From Aquabacterium sp. (GTDB taxonomy: Bacteria > Pseudomonadota > Gammaproteobacteria > Burkholderiales > Burkholderiaceae_C), in assembly GCF_021768455.1 (NCBI RefSeq), contig NZ_JAIZVX010000013.1, positions 1 to 46,242 of the forward strand: a stretch of 46,242 nucleotides of DNA, written 5' to 3'. The position numbers and the translations under genes are program-made. How positions within the stretch are numbered: position 1 is the first letter of the stretch; each line of letters begins with the position of its first letter. This document shows positions 27,341 through 36,919 of this stretch, piece by piece. A model generated the notes under the pieces. The model was not told the DNA's origin, ran no database searches, and saw nothing but the letters and a program-made list of their open reading frames with translations.

Positions 27341-29818
27341 TCAGGCGTCCCAGGGCGCGGCCGTGACACCGCCTTCCCCGCCGCGCTGGGGCACGATGAT
27401 GTCGCGGTTGCCGTTGGTCGACAGGCTGGACACGAGCCCCGACTTTTCCATCTGTTCGAGCAGGCGCGCAGCGCGGTTGTAGCCGATGCGCAGGTGGCGC
27501 TGCACCAGCGAAATCGACGCCTTCTTGTGCTGCAGCACGACCGACACGGCGTTGTCGTAGAGAGGGTCCTGCTCGCCATCGCCGGCGCCACCGGCAGGGC
27601 TGCCATCGAGGTTGCTGCCCTCGTCGCTGAGCGTGCCGCCCTCGAGGATGCCTTCGATGTAGTTGGGCTCGCCTTGTGTCTTGAGGTACTCGACCACGCG
27701 GTGCACCTCTTCGTCGCTCACGAACGCGCCGTGAACCCGGATGGGCAGGCCCGTGCCGGAGGGCAGGTAGAGCATGTCGCCCTGCCCCAACAGCGCCTCG
27801 GCGCCCATCTGGTCAAGGATGGTGCGGCTGTCGATCTTGCTGCTGACCTGGAAGGAGATGCGCGTCGGGATGTTGGCCTTGATCAGGCCCGTGATCACGT
27901 CGACCGACGGACGCTGCGTGGCAAGGATGAGGTGCACCCCGGCAGCACGGGCCTTCTGGGCCAGGCGGGCGATCAACTCTTCGATCTTCTTGCCCACCAC
28001 CATCATCAGGTCGGCGAGTTCGTCGATCACGATGACGACGTGCGGCAGGCGGTCCAGTGGCTCGGGTTCGTCCGGCGTCAGGCTGAAGGGGTTGGGGATG
28101 AGCTCGCCACGCGCCTTGGCGTCGTCCATCTTCTTGTTGTAGCCGGCCAGGTTGCGCACGCCCATCTTGGACATGAGCTTGTAGCGCCGCTCCATCTCGC
28201 CCACAGCCCAGTTCAAGGCGTTGCTGGCGAGCTTCATGTCGGTCACGACCGGGCACAGCAGGTGCGGGATGCCCTCGTAGACGCTCATTTCCAGCATCTT
28301 GGGGTCGATCAGAATGAGGCGCACATCGCGGGCCTCGGCCTTGTACAGCAGGCTCAGGATGGTGGCGTTGATGCCCACCGATTTGCCCGAACCGGTGGTG
28401 CCGGCCACCAGGCAGTGCGGCATCTTGGCCAGGTCGGCCACCACGGGGGCACCGACGATGTCCTTGCCCAGGCCAATGGTCAGCAGGGACTGGGCCTCGT
28501 GGTAGACCTGCGAGCCGAGGATTTCGGTCAGGCGGATCATCTGGCGCTTGGCGTTGGGCAACTCCAGCGCCATCAGGTTCTTGCCGGGAATGGTCTCGAC
28601 CACGCGGATGCTGACCAGGCTGAGCGAGCGGGCCAGGTCCTTGGCCAGGTTCACGATCTGCGAACCCTTCACGCCGGTGGCGGGCTCGATCTCGTAGCGG
28701 GTGATGACCGGCCCCGGCGAGGCCGCCACCACGCGCACCTCGACACCAAAGTCCTTGAGCTTCTTCTCGATCATGCGAGAGGTCATCTCCAGGGTCTCTG
28801 GGGTGACGGTCTCGATGCGGCCCACATTGGGGTCGAGCAGGTCGATCTGGGGCAGTTTGTTGTCGCCCATCTCGGCAAAGAGGGGCTTCTGCTTTTCCTT
28901 GACCACGCGATCGGACTTGGGCACCTCGACCACCGGTTGCTCGATGATGATGGGGATGGGCTCGGAGGGCAGTTCGTGGCGCACTTCCTCGACCACGCGT
29001 TCGCGCTCGATGGCCGCCTTTTCGCCAATGCGGATGTCCTGCTCGACCTCGCGCTGGGCCTCGCGCTTCTGGCGCAGACCATCGGCCAGCACGCCGATGC
29101 GTTCGGCCAGCGCCAGCCAGGAGAACCGCAGCGCCATGGAGGTGCCGGCCACCAGCATGGCGATCCAGAGCACGCCTGAACCGTTGAAGCCCAGCCACTG
29201 GTTGCCCAGGCTACCGAGGCTCATGCCCAGGATGCCCCCCGCGTGCTCACCTGCCAGAGAGCCCTCGTTGCGGTAAAGCCGCGACCACTCGAGGGCACAA
29301 CTGGCCGCCATCAGCACCACCACCCCCACCCAGAAGCGCCAGGCCGAGAAACCCGCCGCCTGTGGCTGCCCCGCAGCCACAGCGCCAGAGGGCAGGCCCA
29401 CGGCTGCGTCGCGGCGCAGCCAGCGCGCCAAAGCCCCCAGCCAGACCCGCCCACCGATGAGCATCAGCCACCAGGCCGAGTGCCCGAACAGGAACTGCAT
29501 CAGGTCGGAAGCGTAGGCGCCGCCCTTGCCTGCCCAGTTGGCCACCTCGAGGTTCTGGCCAGACGTGGTGAAGGCCGGGTCGAGCCGGGTGTGGCTGACC
29601 AGCGCCAGGAGCAGCAAGAGCCACAACACGCCGCCGAACAGCAGGGCCGCCTGGAAGCGCAGGGTGTGCTCGATGGGCGCCTGTGGCTCAGGCGTGGGCA
29701 CATGAGGCACACGGTGGAGGCGGCCACCCATGCGGCTGGCGGCGGCGTCACCCCGACGCTCGGGCGCACGCGCGCCAGACGAGCCATCGGCTTGGAGGGA
29801 TCCCAGAGGAAATGTCAT
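27341..29818 (-). CDS. ftsK: DNA translocase FtsK
   Basis: FtsK links chromosome segregation to cell division at the septum. I take the ATG at 29818 (825 residues); upstream starts at 29842 or 29884 would run into the terminator hairpin of the next gene. Four membrane helices lie at about 55-75, 105-130, 160-178 and 205-232. A short charged linker (240-325), the alpha/beta motor domain with Walker [10 protein letters not shown] (472-480), [10 protein letters not shown] (594-603) and [16 protein letters not shown] follow. The winged-helix gamma domain (about 755-815; [20 protein letters not shown]) reads KOPS-type sites. The short linker is typical of betaproteobacterial FtsK. Confidence 0.95.
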   Translation of the reverse strand: MTFPLGSLQADGSSGARAPERRGDAAASRMGGRLHRVPHVPTPEPQAPIEHTLRFQAALLFGGVLWLLLLLALVSHTRLDPAFTTSGQNLEVANWAGKGGAYASDLMQFLFGHSAWWLMLIGGRVWLGALARWLRRDAAVGLPSGAVAAGQPQAAGFSAWRFWVGVVVLMAASCALEWSRLYRNEGSLAGEHAGGILGMSLGSLGNQWLGFNGSGVLWIAMLVAGTSMALRFSWLALAERIGVLADGLRQKREAQREVEQDIRIGEKAAIERERVVEEVRHELPSEPIPIIIEQPVVEVPKSDRVVKEKQKPLFAEMGDNKLPQIDLLDPNVGRIETVTPETLEMTSRMIEKKLKDFGVEVRVVAASPGPVITRYEIEPATGVKGSQIVNLAKDLARSLSLVSIRVVETIPGKNLMALELPNAKRQMIRLTEILGSQVYHEAQSLLTIGLGKDIVGAPVVADLAKMPHCLVAGTTGSGKSVGINATILSLLYKAEARDVRLILIDPKMLEMSVYEGIPHLLCPVVTDMKLASNALNWAVGEMERRYKLMSKMGVRNLAGYNKKMDDAKARGELIPNPFSLTPDEPEPLDRLPHVVIVIDELADLMMVVGKKIEELIARLAQKARAAGVHLILATQRPSVDVITGLIKANIPTRISFQVSSKIDSRTILDQMGAEALLGQGDMLYLPSGTGLPIRVHGAFVSDEEVHRVVEYLKTQGEPNYIEGILEGGTLSDEGSNLDGSPAGGAGDGEQDPLYDNAVSVVLQHKKASISLVQRHLRIGYNRAARLLEQMEKSGLVSSLSTNGNRDIIVPQRGGEGGVTAAPWDA

Positions 29819-29868
29819 CCCCGCATTGTGGCGGCTTTTCGCCATCCGGCCGGCACGCGCAGCCATGC

Positions 29869-29892
29869 AAAACGCCCCTCGCAAGGGGCGTT
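29869..29892 (-). terminator. Terminator of the CRP-like regulator gene
   Basis: On the minus strand a nine-base stem AACGCCCCT/AGGGGCGTT with a four-base loop is followed by TTTT. It lies 35 bases after the regulator stop and before ftsK, so ftsK needs its own promoter or readthrough. Confidence 0.75.
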
Positions 29893-29926
29893 GTCAGGCG
29901 ATCGTCGGCCAGACGGGCTGGCGGGA

Positions 29927-30598
29927 TCAGGCCGTGGCGACCAGGCGCTCCTTGAGCACCACGCTGCCGGTTTCCTGCGTCTCGATGAGACCGCGCTCTT
30001 CCAGGTCCTTCATGACGCGGCTGACCATTTCGCGAGAGGCGCCCACATGCTTGGCGAGGTCCTGTCGCGACACCTTGCCGCGGATGACCTTTTCACCAGC
30101 GTCCTCGTCGGCCATGTCGAGCAGGGCCCGGGCCACGCGCCCGTAGACGTCCAGCAGGGCCAGGGACTCGATCTGGCGGTCGGCACTGCGCAGGCGCTGC
30201 ACCAGGCCGCGCAGGATGGCGTAGCTCAGCGACGAGTTCTCGGGCAGGCAGCGGGCGAATTCGGCGCGGCCCAGCACCAGCACATCGGTCTGCACCTCGG
30301 CGCGAACGGTGGCGGAATGGGGTTCGTTGTCGATCAGGCTCATCTCACCCAGGTAGTCGCCCGCCTCGAGCACGGCCAGGATGACTTCGCGGCCACGCTC
30401 GTCGGACGCCACCACACGGGCACGGCCAGTGAGCAGGATGAAGAGCGAGTTGGTCTTGCGTCCCCGCTCGACGATGAGCTCGCCACGGCGGTAGCGGCGC
30501 TTGACGACACCCTCGGCGATGGACTCGGCCTGAGCCGGGGTCAGCATCGAGAACAAAGGCACGCGGCGGATCAAATCGAGATTGGACAGCATGGCCAT
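29927..30598 (-). CDS. CRP/FNR-family transcriptional regulator
   Basis: This 223-residue regulator has an N-terminal cyclic-nucleotide-binding-like domain (10-130), a dimerisation helix, and a C-terminal winged helix with VSRQDLAKHVGASREMVSRVMKDLE (about 176-200). The pocket segment reads GEMSLIDNEPHS: the Gly-Glu pair (84-85) and Ser (95) of the cAMP site are kept, but the Arg that holds the phosphate in E. coli CRP is His94. There are no FNR-type N-terminal cysteines. Its ligand is therefore uncertain. GAGGAG precedes the ATG at 30598, and an ATG at 30592 is an alternative. It is divergent from trxB and has its own terminator. Confidence 0.88.
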   Translation of the reverse strand: MAMLSNLDLIRRVPLFSMLTPAQAESIAEGVVKRRYRRGELIVERGRKTNSLFILLTGRARVVASDERGREVILAVLEAGDYLGEMSLIDNEPHSATVRAEVQTDVLVLGRAEFARCLPENSSLSYAILRGLVQRLRSADRQIESLALLDVYGRVARALLDMADEDAGEKVIRGKVSRQDLAKHVGASREMVSRVMKDLEERGLIETQETGSVVLKERLVATA

Positions 30599-30629
30599 GG
30601 GGGGCTCCTCTTGCGTTCGGTCGGTGTAG

Positions 30630-31775
<1,146 letters not shown>

Positions 31776-31823
31776 GCCACACGGCTTGCCCCTTCGAAAC
31801 AGGCCTCAGGCGAAGTCGATGGG

Positions 31824-31860
31824 GCCAGATTTTGCCAAGCGCGCAGAATCTGGCTATAAT
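31824..31860 (+). promoter_or_regulatory. Strong promoter of rpmB-rpmG with flanking inverted repeat
   Basis: A -35 TTGCCA (31832-31837) and a consensus -10 TATAAT (31855-31860) are 17 bases apart, as expected for ribosomal protein genes. A perfect eight-base inverted repeat GCCAGATT (31824-31831) / AATCTGGC (31847-31854) brackets the -35 and most of the spacer. The transcription start would be near 31867, giving a leader of about 196 bases. Confidence 0.85.
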
Positions 31861-32020
31861 CTCGCTTTTGCCAAAAATCGTCCCGTGCGGATGACCCAAA
31901 GTCAGGCGCGCTGCACCGCAGCGCTGTTGCTTGGGCCAAAAACCACGGAAGGGTGCTTCATCAAGGGCCGCCTCGGCAACGAGGGTCGAGTTCATGCTCT
32001 GGGCACCAGTACCGCAACAC

Positions 32021-32043
32021 AAGCGCGATCAAAAGCGCGATCA
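32021..32043 (+). repeat. Direct repeat in the rpmB leader
   Basis: AAGCGCGATCA occurs at 32021-32031 and 32033-32043, a 12-base period, ending 19 bases before the rpmB start codon. It may be chance or part of leader structure. Confidence 0.6.
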
Positions 32044-32062
32044 CAGCGAACGGAGAAGCGTC

Positions 32063-32296
32063 ATGGCACGCGTCTGTCAAGTCACGGGTAAGGGCCCGAT
32101 GGTCGGGAACAATGTGTCCCACGCCAATAACAAAACCAAGCGTCGTTTCCTGCCTAACCTGCAGTACCGTCGTTTCTGGGTCGAGAGCGAAAACCGCTGG
32201 GTGCGTCTGCGCATCAGCACGGCCGCTCTGCGCCTGATTGACAAAGTGGGCATCGATCAGGTCCTGGTGGACCTGCGCGCCCGTGGCGAACTGTGA
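32063..32296 (+). CDS. rpmB: 50S ribosomal protein L28
   Basis: This 77-residue large-subunit protein starts at the ATG at 32063, preceded by GGAG at a good distance. It begins [20 protein letters not shown], the family start, followed by [11 protein letters not shown] and the basic core ending LRARGEL. It has only a single Cys (CQVTG), so it is the zinc-independent form. rpmG follows 14 bases later, the conserved pair. Confidence 0.98.
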   Translation: MARVCQVTGKGPMVGNNVSHANNKTKRRFLPNLQYRRFWVESENRWVRLRISTAALRLIDKVGIDQVLVDLRARGEL

Positions 32297-32310
32297 TCGG
32301 AGACTGAACC

Positions 32311-32481
32311 ATGGCTGCTAAAGGCGGACGCGAAAAGATCAAGCTGGAATCCACTGCGGGTACCGGCCACTTCTACACCACCAGCAAGAACAAGAAGACC
32401 ACGCCCGAAAAGCTGGAATTCATGAAGTTCGACCCCAAGGCACGCAAGCACGTTGCCTACAAGGAAGTGAAGCTGAAGTAA
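32311..32481 (+). CDS. rpmG: 50S ribosomal protein L33
   Basis: This 56-residue protein runs from ATG 32311 to TAA 32481. It begins [19 protein letters not shown] and continues [20 protein letters not shown] and [16 protein letters not shown], clearly L33. It lacks the CxxC pairs of zinc-binding L33. GGAG lies upstream (GATCGGAGACTG). An intrinsic terminator follows. Confidence 0.98.
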   Translation: MAAKGGREKIKLESTAGTGHFYTTSKNKKTTPEKLEFMKFDPKARKHVAYKEVKLK

Positions 32482-32496
32482 TTCGGCTCATCCTCG

Positions 32497-32531
32497 AAAA
32501 ACCCGCCCAGCGCAAGCCCGGCGGGTTTTTT
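32497..32531 (+). terminator. Terminator of rpmB-rpmG
   Basis: The eight-base stem AACCCGCC (32500-32507) / GGCGGGTT (32520-32527) with a 12-base loop is followed by a run of six T starting within the stem (32526-32531), 16 bases after the rpmG stop. Confidence 0.9.
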
Positions 32532-32648
32532 CATGCCCCACACGGCAAACCACAGGCAAACATCAGTCAAGCGATCCAGTGGGTTGATGCGGTGGTGTCG
32601 CATCCAGGGGTCAGGATCGGACATTCCCGCGCCAACCCAATCACCACC

Positions 32649-33437
32649 ATGCACCACCAGATCCCCCCGCCCCCTCTCATGCTGGCGGGCAAGAAAGCGC
32701 TGATCGTGGGCGTGGCGAACGAATCGTCGATCGCCTACGGCTGCGCCAAGGCCTTCACCGACATGGGCGCCGAGGTGGCCCTCACCTATCAGAACGAGAA
32801 AGCCAGGCCCTTTGTCCAGCCTGTGGCGACCGAACTGGACGCAGCCCTCTTCCTGCCGCTGGACGTGACCCAGCCAGACCAGCTGGACGCCGTGTTCGCT
32901 GCGATCGAGGCGAAGTGGGGCCAGCTGGACCTGCTGGTGCACTCCATCGCCTTCGCGCCCAAGGCCGACTTGCAAGGCGGCCTGCTGCAGAGCTCGGCGG
33001 AGGGCTTTGCCATGGCCATGGACATCTCCTGCCACTCCTTCCTGCGCCTCGCCCGCCGGGCTGTGCCCCTGATGCGAGATGGCGGCAGCCTGTTTGCCAT
33101 GAGCTACCACGGCGCAGAGAAGGTGGTGCCTCACTACAACCTGATGGGCCCGGTGAAGGCGGCACTGGAATCGAGCTGCCGCTACCTGGCTTATGAGCTG
33201 GGGCCCAAGGGCATCCGCGTGCATGCGATCTCGCCTGGGCCGATCGCCACCCGGGCCGCCTCCGGGCTCAAGGAGTTCGACGTGATGCTGGCCCATGCGG
33301 TCAGCGAGGCCCCGCTGGGTGAAGGGGTCGACGTGATCGACGTGGGCCGGACCTGCGCCTACCTGGCCAGCCCATGCGCGCGCCACATGACGGGATCGAC
33401 GGTCTACGTGGATGGCGGACTGAACATCATGGCCTGA
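32649..33437 (+). CDS. fabI: Enoyl-[acyl-carrier-protein] reductase (NADH), FabI
   Basis: FabI carries out the last reduction of each fatty acid elongation cycle. From the ATG at 32649 it has 262 residues, including a short His/Pro-rich lead (HHQIPPPP) ahead of LAGKKALIVGVANESSIAYG. An ATG at 32679 would remove that lead; neither has a good ribosome site. The FabI active site is complete: Y153, Y163 and K170 in SYHGAEKVVPHYNLMGPVK, followed by ISPGPIATRAASG and a C-terminal GSTVYVDGG. It is a single gene between rpmG and a convergent desaturase. Confidence 0.92.
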   Translation: MHHQIPPPPLMLAGKKALIVGVANESSIAYGCAKAFTDMGAEVALTYQNEKARPFVQPVATELDAALFLPLDVTQPDQLDAVFAAIEAKWGQLDLLVHSIAFAPKADLQGGLLQSSAEGFAMAMDISCHSFLRLARRAVPLMRDGGSLFAMSYHGAEKVVPHYNLMGPVKAALESSCRYLAYELGPKGIRVHAISPGPIATRAASGLKEFDVMLAHAVSEAPLGEGVDVIDVGRTCAYLASPCARHMTGSTVYVDGGLNIMA

Positions 33438-33483
33438 GTGGCGGCCTGCGCCTGAGCCCCCTCCGCCAGGTGCAATGCAGGCG

Positions 33484-33510
33484 AAAAAAAGGCCGTCGTG
33501 TGACGGCCTT
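33484..33510 (-). terminator. Terminator of the desaturase gene
   Basis: On the minus strand a nine-base stem AAGGCCGTC/GACGGCCTT with a four-base loop is followed by seven T (33490-33484), 35 bases after the desaturase stop. On the plus strand it lacks a T-run, so it serves fabI at most weakly. Confidence 0.9.
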
Positions 33511-33545
33511 GGCAGGGTGGTGGGGCAAGCCCCGGCGCCCAGAAC

Positions 33546-34772
33546 TCAGGCGTGGGCCGAGCGCAGCTTGCGCGAGAAGTCTTGCAGGGCTGCGATGCCA
33601 CTGTTTTCAGCCTGCTGGCACCAGGCCTGCAGATCTGCCACAAGCTGTTCGGCCGAGACATTGGTGCGCGTCCAGATGGCGCGGAGTTCTTCGCGCATGG
33701 CGATCAGCTTGTCGAGCTTGGGGTGGGCGGCTCGGGCGGCGTCCACCTCTTCCTGCATGCCTGCGGGCATCTGCTCGGTGTCGCGGTGCATCCAGTGGCG
33801 CACGCGCTGCAACTGGGAGGCAGAGGCCGTCTGGCCGGATGCCTTGAGGCGGGCCAGTTCGCTGGCGCACGCTGCGCGCACTTCGCGGGCGTAGCCGGCC
33901 ATCAGTTCGTAGCGGTGGGCCACGATGGCTTCGAGCGTCTGGGCATCGGCCACGGGCTTGACCGAACCCAGGGTCAGGCGCGGCGGGGTCTTGCGGACCT
34001 TGGCCAGGCCCACGATTTCGAGGGCACGGATGTAACCCCAGCCGATGTCGAATTCATAGGGCTTGACCGAGAGCTTGGCCGAGGTCGGGTAGGTGTGATG
34101 GTTGTTGTGCAGTTCTTCGCCACCGATGATGATCCCCCAGGGGGAGATGTTCGTGGACGCGTCAGCGGCCTCGAAGTTGCGGTAGCCCCACCAGTGCCCC
34201 AGGCCGTTGATGATGCCGGCAGCGGTGATCGGGATCCAGATCATCTGGACGGCCCAGACGGTGATGCCGATGGCGCCAAACAGGGCCAGGTCAATGGCCA
34301 GCATCAGGAAGACGCCGGCCGTGGCATGGGGGGTGTAGAGGTGGTGCTCCAGCCAGTCGTTCGGGGTGTTGTGGCCGTACTTCTTGAGCGTCTCGGCCTT
34401 GGCGGCTTCGGCGGCATAGAGTTCGCGGCCTTCCAGCAGCACGGTCTTGATGCCGTGGGCCACCGGGCTGTGGGGGTCTTCAGCGGTTTCGCACTTGGCG
34501 TGGTGCTTGCGGTGCACGGCCACCCATTGCTTGGTGACGGTGGCGGTGGTCAGCCAGAGCCAGAAGCGGAAGAAGTGCGAGGGGATCGCATGGAGCTCCA
34601 GGGAGCGATGCGCCTGGGCCCGGTGAAGGAAGATGGTGACCGAAGCGATGGTGACATGGGTCACCAGGAGGGTGTAGGCCACGACCTGCCACCAGCTGGC
34701 ATCGGCCAGGCCTTGCACGGCCCACTGCACGAGGCTGTCGTGCAGGCTGCCGAGGAACACGGAATCAAACAT
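33546..34772 (-). CDS. Membrane fatty acid desaturase (delta-9 acyl-CoA/acyl-lipid type) with helical C-terminal extension
   Basis: This di-iron membrane desaturase of 408 residues has three histidine boxes: HRAQAH (50-55), HRKHH (87-91) and HNNHH (222-226). Hydrophobic helices lie around 30-50, 65-80, 152-172 and 173-192. EEL before the third box and FEAADASTNISPWG match bacterial delta-9 enzymes. After about 275 the protein has an additional, mostly helical, charged region of about 130 residues (ELARLKASGQ, EEVDAARAAHPKLDKLIAMREELRAIW) not found in the catalytic core. AAAGG lies ahead of the start. With FabI beside it, the region bears on membrane lipid saturation. Confidence 0.92.
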   Translation of the reverse strand: MFDSVFLGSLHDSLVQWAVQGLADASWWQVVAYTLLVTHVTIASVTIFLHRAQAHRSLELHAIPSHFFRFWLWLTTATVTKQWVAVHRKHHAKCETAEDPHSPVAHGIKTVLLEGRELYAAEAAKAETLKKYGHNTPNDWLEHHLYTPHATAGVFLMLAIDLALFGAIGITVWAVQMIWIPITAAGIINGLGHWWGYRNFEAADASTNISPWGIIIGGEELHNNHHTYPTSAKLSVKPYEFDIGWGYIRALEIVGLAKVRKTPPRLTLGSVKPVADAQTLEAIVAHRYELMAGYAREVRAACASELARLKASGQTASASQLQRVRHWMHRDTEQMPAGMQEEVDAARAAHPKLDKLIAMREELRAIWTRTNVSAEQLVADLQAWCQQAENSGIAALQDFSRKLRSAHA

Positions 34773-34837
34773 CAGGGACCTTTCAACGGGACGCGAGATT
34801 GTAGGGGCCCCAATGTGACGTGGCTTGCCATATCACA

Positions 34838-34875
34838 AGAAAGGGTGTCGCGCTGGAGGCTGGCGTGACACCCTT
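34838..34875 (-). terminator. Probable terminator of the porin/binding-protein operon
   Basis: The stem AAGGGTGTC (34841-34849) / GACACCCTT (34867-34875) with a 17-base loop is followed on the minus strand by TTTCTTGTG, a weak U-tract. It lies 16 bases after the stop of the small binding protein. Confidence 0.65.
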
Positions 34876-34891
34876 GTCGCGATGTTGTCGC

Positions 34892-35326
34892 TCAATCGAC
34901 CGTTAGCACGACCTTGACGCTGCCGTCGACCGCCGATTTCTCGATGTAGCCGATGGCGTCCGGGTTGCTGGCGACGAACTTCTTGACGTCGGCTGCGCTG
35001 CCGAGCTCCTTGGGTGGCGTGGCCTTGCCGGAGAAGGTCAGGCGGGCCCAGGTGGCCTTGACCTGAGCGGAAGTCTTGCCCGCGGCCTTGCTGTAGAACT
35101 GCTCGCGGGTCGCGCTGGACTCGGGCAGGTCGGCCGGTGCCGCAGTGGCCCCAGACGGCAAGGTGGCGCTCTTGCCCAGGAAGATGGCGGCCACCTGGTC
35201 GGCGGAGAGCGAGGCCAGGCTGCTCTTGGGGTTGACGATCACGGCCACTTCGGCCTGGGCGGCCAGGGAAGCCAGGGTCAGGGCGGCCAGCAGGACGGTG
35301 TGCTTCAGCTTGGTGGTGTACATCAT
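34892..35326 (-). CDS. Small periplasmic phosphate-binding-like protein (PstS-like single lobe)
   Basis: This 144-residue secreted protein has a cleavable signal peptide (LLAALTLASLAAQA) and a mature part of about 118 residues that starts EVAVIVNPKSSLASLSADQVAAIFLGK. This is the PBP-like fold seen in PstS-related proteins, continuing with REQFYSKAAGKTSAQVKATW and ending SNPDAIGYIEKSAVDGSVKVVL. It is less than half the length of a full PstS, so it cannot form the normal two-lobed clamp alone. It lies 17 bases after the porin gene on the same strand, so the two are probably co-expressed. Ligand unknown; phosphate or another oxyanion is a guess from the family. Confidence 0.8.
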   Translation of the reverse strand: MMYTTKLKHTVLLAALTLASLAAQAEVAVIVNPKSSLASLSADQVAAIFLGKSATLPSGATAAPADLPESSATREQFYSKAAGKTSAQVKATWARLTFSGKATPPKELGSAADVKKFVASNPDAIGYIEKSAVDGSVKVVLTVD

Positions 35327-35343
35327 GTGGTGCTCCCTTCGGC

Positions 35344-36696
35344 TCAGAACACAAAGTCGACCGAGAGGGTCAGGACGCTGATGGTTTTCTTGGCTGCCGC
35401 ATAGGCGGCGGCCGAGGCCTGGGTCGGGTCGGCCACGAGCAGCAGACCGTTGGAGTCGGCAGGCTTGGCGATGCGGTCGTACTGGAACTTCAGCGCGGTG
35501 CTGGGGCTGGCGTCCCAGCGCACACCCAGGGTGCTGGTGCGCTGCGCGAGTTTCTGGGTGCCAAGCAGGATGTTGGTGCCCGCGGCGATGGTGTTGACGC
35601 TGGTGTTCAGGCTCGAGGACGCGGTCGCGATCGCGCTCACGGGGTTGGACGTCGAACGGTCCACCTTGAGTTGCGAGGCGCCGACGTAGGGCGTGAAACT
35701 GCCCACGCGGTAGCCCACAAAACCGTACCAGCCCGTGGTGTCGGGGATGTAGCTCTTCGTCTTGCGCTTGGTGTACTCGAGACCGGCCACCCAGTTGTCC
35801 TGGTCATAGCCCAGGCCGATGCCGGTGAAGGAGGCGTCAACCCCGTTCGGATTGAGCAGATCGACCACGGCGGCGAGTTGCCCGCCGGCCGCGGCTGCAC
35901 CCGCCGCACCCGGGTTGCTGGTGGCGCCGTAACCGGCCAGACCGGCCAGCAGCGTTGCGTTGGTGGCGCCAGCCGTGAGCTGCTCACCCAGTTGCGAGGT
36001 GACACTCAGCTTGCCCTGGCTGCGCCCCAGGCGCAGCGAAAGGCCATTGCTGAGCTCGGTCAGGACGTTGAGGCCCACCTGGCGCTTGAGCTTGACCGTG
36101 CTGGGGTCGCGGGTGAGCGAGGAGGCGAAATCGGCCTCAGAGTTGCCGGTCCACAGGGTGGTCGTGACCGAGGCGGAGCCCAGGTGAAGCTGGTAGGAGG
36201 CATCGGCACCTTCGAACTGGCTCACGGGCACCTGACCATAGACGTCCAGCGGCGGGCGCACGGTGGTGTTGGCATAGCCCACATCGCGGAAGTCGGAAAT
36301 CATGAAGAACGGGGCGCCAATGCGGCCAGCGCGGACGCTCAAAGTGGGCGTGGCCTGCCACTTGGCAAAGGCCCACTCCATGCTGGGCACGTACTGGCCG
36401 GCAGCGTCGTACTTGGTCATCAGCTGGGCCGTGGCCGACACGGTCGGCGTGAACTTGTAGCTGCCCTGCATGGCGAACTTGCTGTCAGGATCGAAGCTGC
36501 CGCTGCGGGTGGAGCCGCCCCCCTGGCCTGGGTAGTTGAAGAGGGCGTCGTCGGAGGTGCTGCGTGAGTAGCCAAGTGTGCCGAAGCCCGACAGGCGGAA
36601 GTTGCCGTCGGGCGAGGTGTAGTCGGCGCGGGCGCCGGCACAGGCCGCCAGGGCTGCCAGAAGGATGGGCAGGCGGGCAAGCTTGGTTGGGGTCAT
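35344..36696 (-). CDS. Outer-membrane porin (beta-barrel)
   Basis: This 450-residue secreted protein has a signal peptide (LPILLAALAACAGARA) and a barrel that starts DYTSPDGNFRLSGFGTLGYS. It shows many alternating hydrophobic strands, glycine-rich turns, and a final strand ISVLTLSVDFVF ending in the Phe used for barrel insertion. A low-complexity Ala/Gly loop (NPGAAGAAAAGGQLAAV) is at about 255-275. It is a porin-superfamily protein, not one of the classic 16-strand trimeric porins I can name. It is followed by a small phosphate-binding-like protein gene. GAGGAG precedes the ATG. Confidence 0.85.
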   Translation of the reverse strand: MTPTKLARLPILLAALAACAGARADYTSPDGNFRLSGFGTLGYSRSTSDDALFNYPGQGGGSTRSGSFDPDSKFAMQGSYKFTPTVSATAQLMTKYDAAGQYVPSMEWAFAKWQATPTLSVRAGRIGAPFFMISDFRDVGYANTTVRPPLDVYGQVPVSQFEGADASYQLHLGSASVTTTLWTGNSEADFASSLTRDPSTVKLKRQVGLNVLTELSNGLSLRLGRSQGKLSVTSQLGEQLTAGATNATLLAGLAGYGATSNPGAAGAAAAGGQLAAVVDLLNPNGVDASFTGIGLGYDQDNWVAGLEYTKRKTKSYIPDTTGWYGFVGYRVGSFTPYVGASQLKVDRSTSNPVSAIATASSSLNTSVNTIAAGTNILLGTQKLAQRTSTLGVRWDASPSTALKFQYDRIAKPADSNGLLLVADPTQASAAAYAAAKKTISVLTLSVDFVF

Positions 36697-36866
36697 GGAG
36701 GCTCCTCAAAGCGGGGTTGATGTCTTGGCGCGACCCGCTTCCTACAAGCCGGGTGACAGGGCGGCCACATTGGCCCCCTTGCGCTCATGTCACATCGCCA
36801 CTTTGACAAGAAACTTCATGGGCAATGTCCTGAATTGCCTGTGACGGATTTGGCTTTTCGCCAGAT

Positions 36867-36890
36867 AAAAAGCCGCTTCACAGCGGCCTT
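36867..36890 (-). terminator. Terminator of the pyrimidine/plsC operon
   Basis: On the minus strand the stem AGGCCGCT/AGCGGCTT (with one G-U pair) and loop GTGA is followed by TTTTT (36872-36868). It lies 30 bases after the stop of the acyltransferase gene and ends the operon that begins at 41582. The rest of the gap 36697-36919 holds the upstream region of the porin gene; I see no convincing promoter there. Confidence 0.85.
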
Positions 36891-36919
36891 GGGTTCGGGC
36901 TCAGGGTTGTCCTGCTGAC

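Noticed and set aside
36743-36759. PHO-box-like CTGTCA upstream of the porin
   Set aside because: Only one good half-site; the second, 11 bases on, matches three of six positions. Not enough to claim PhoB control.
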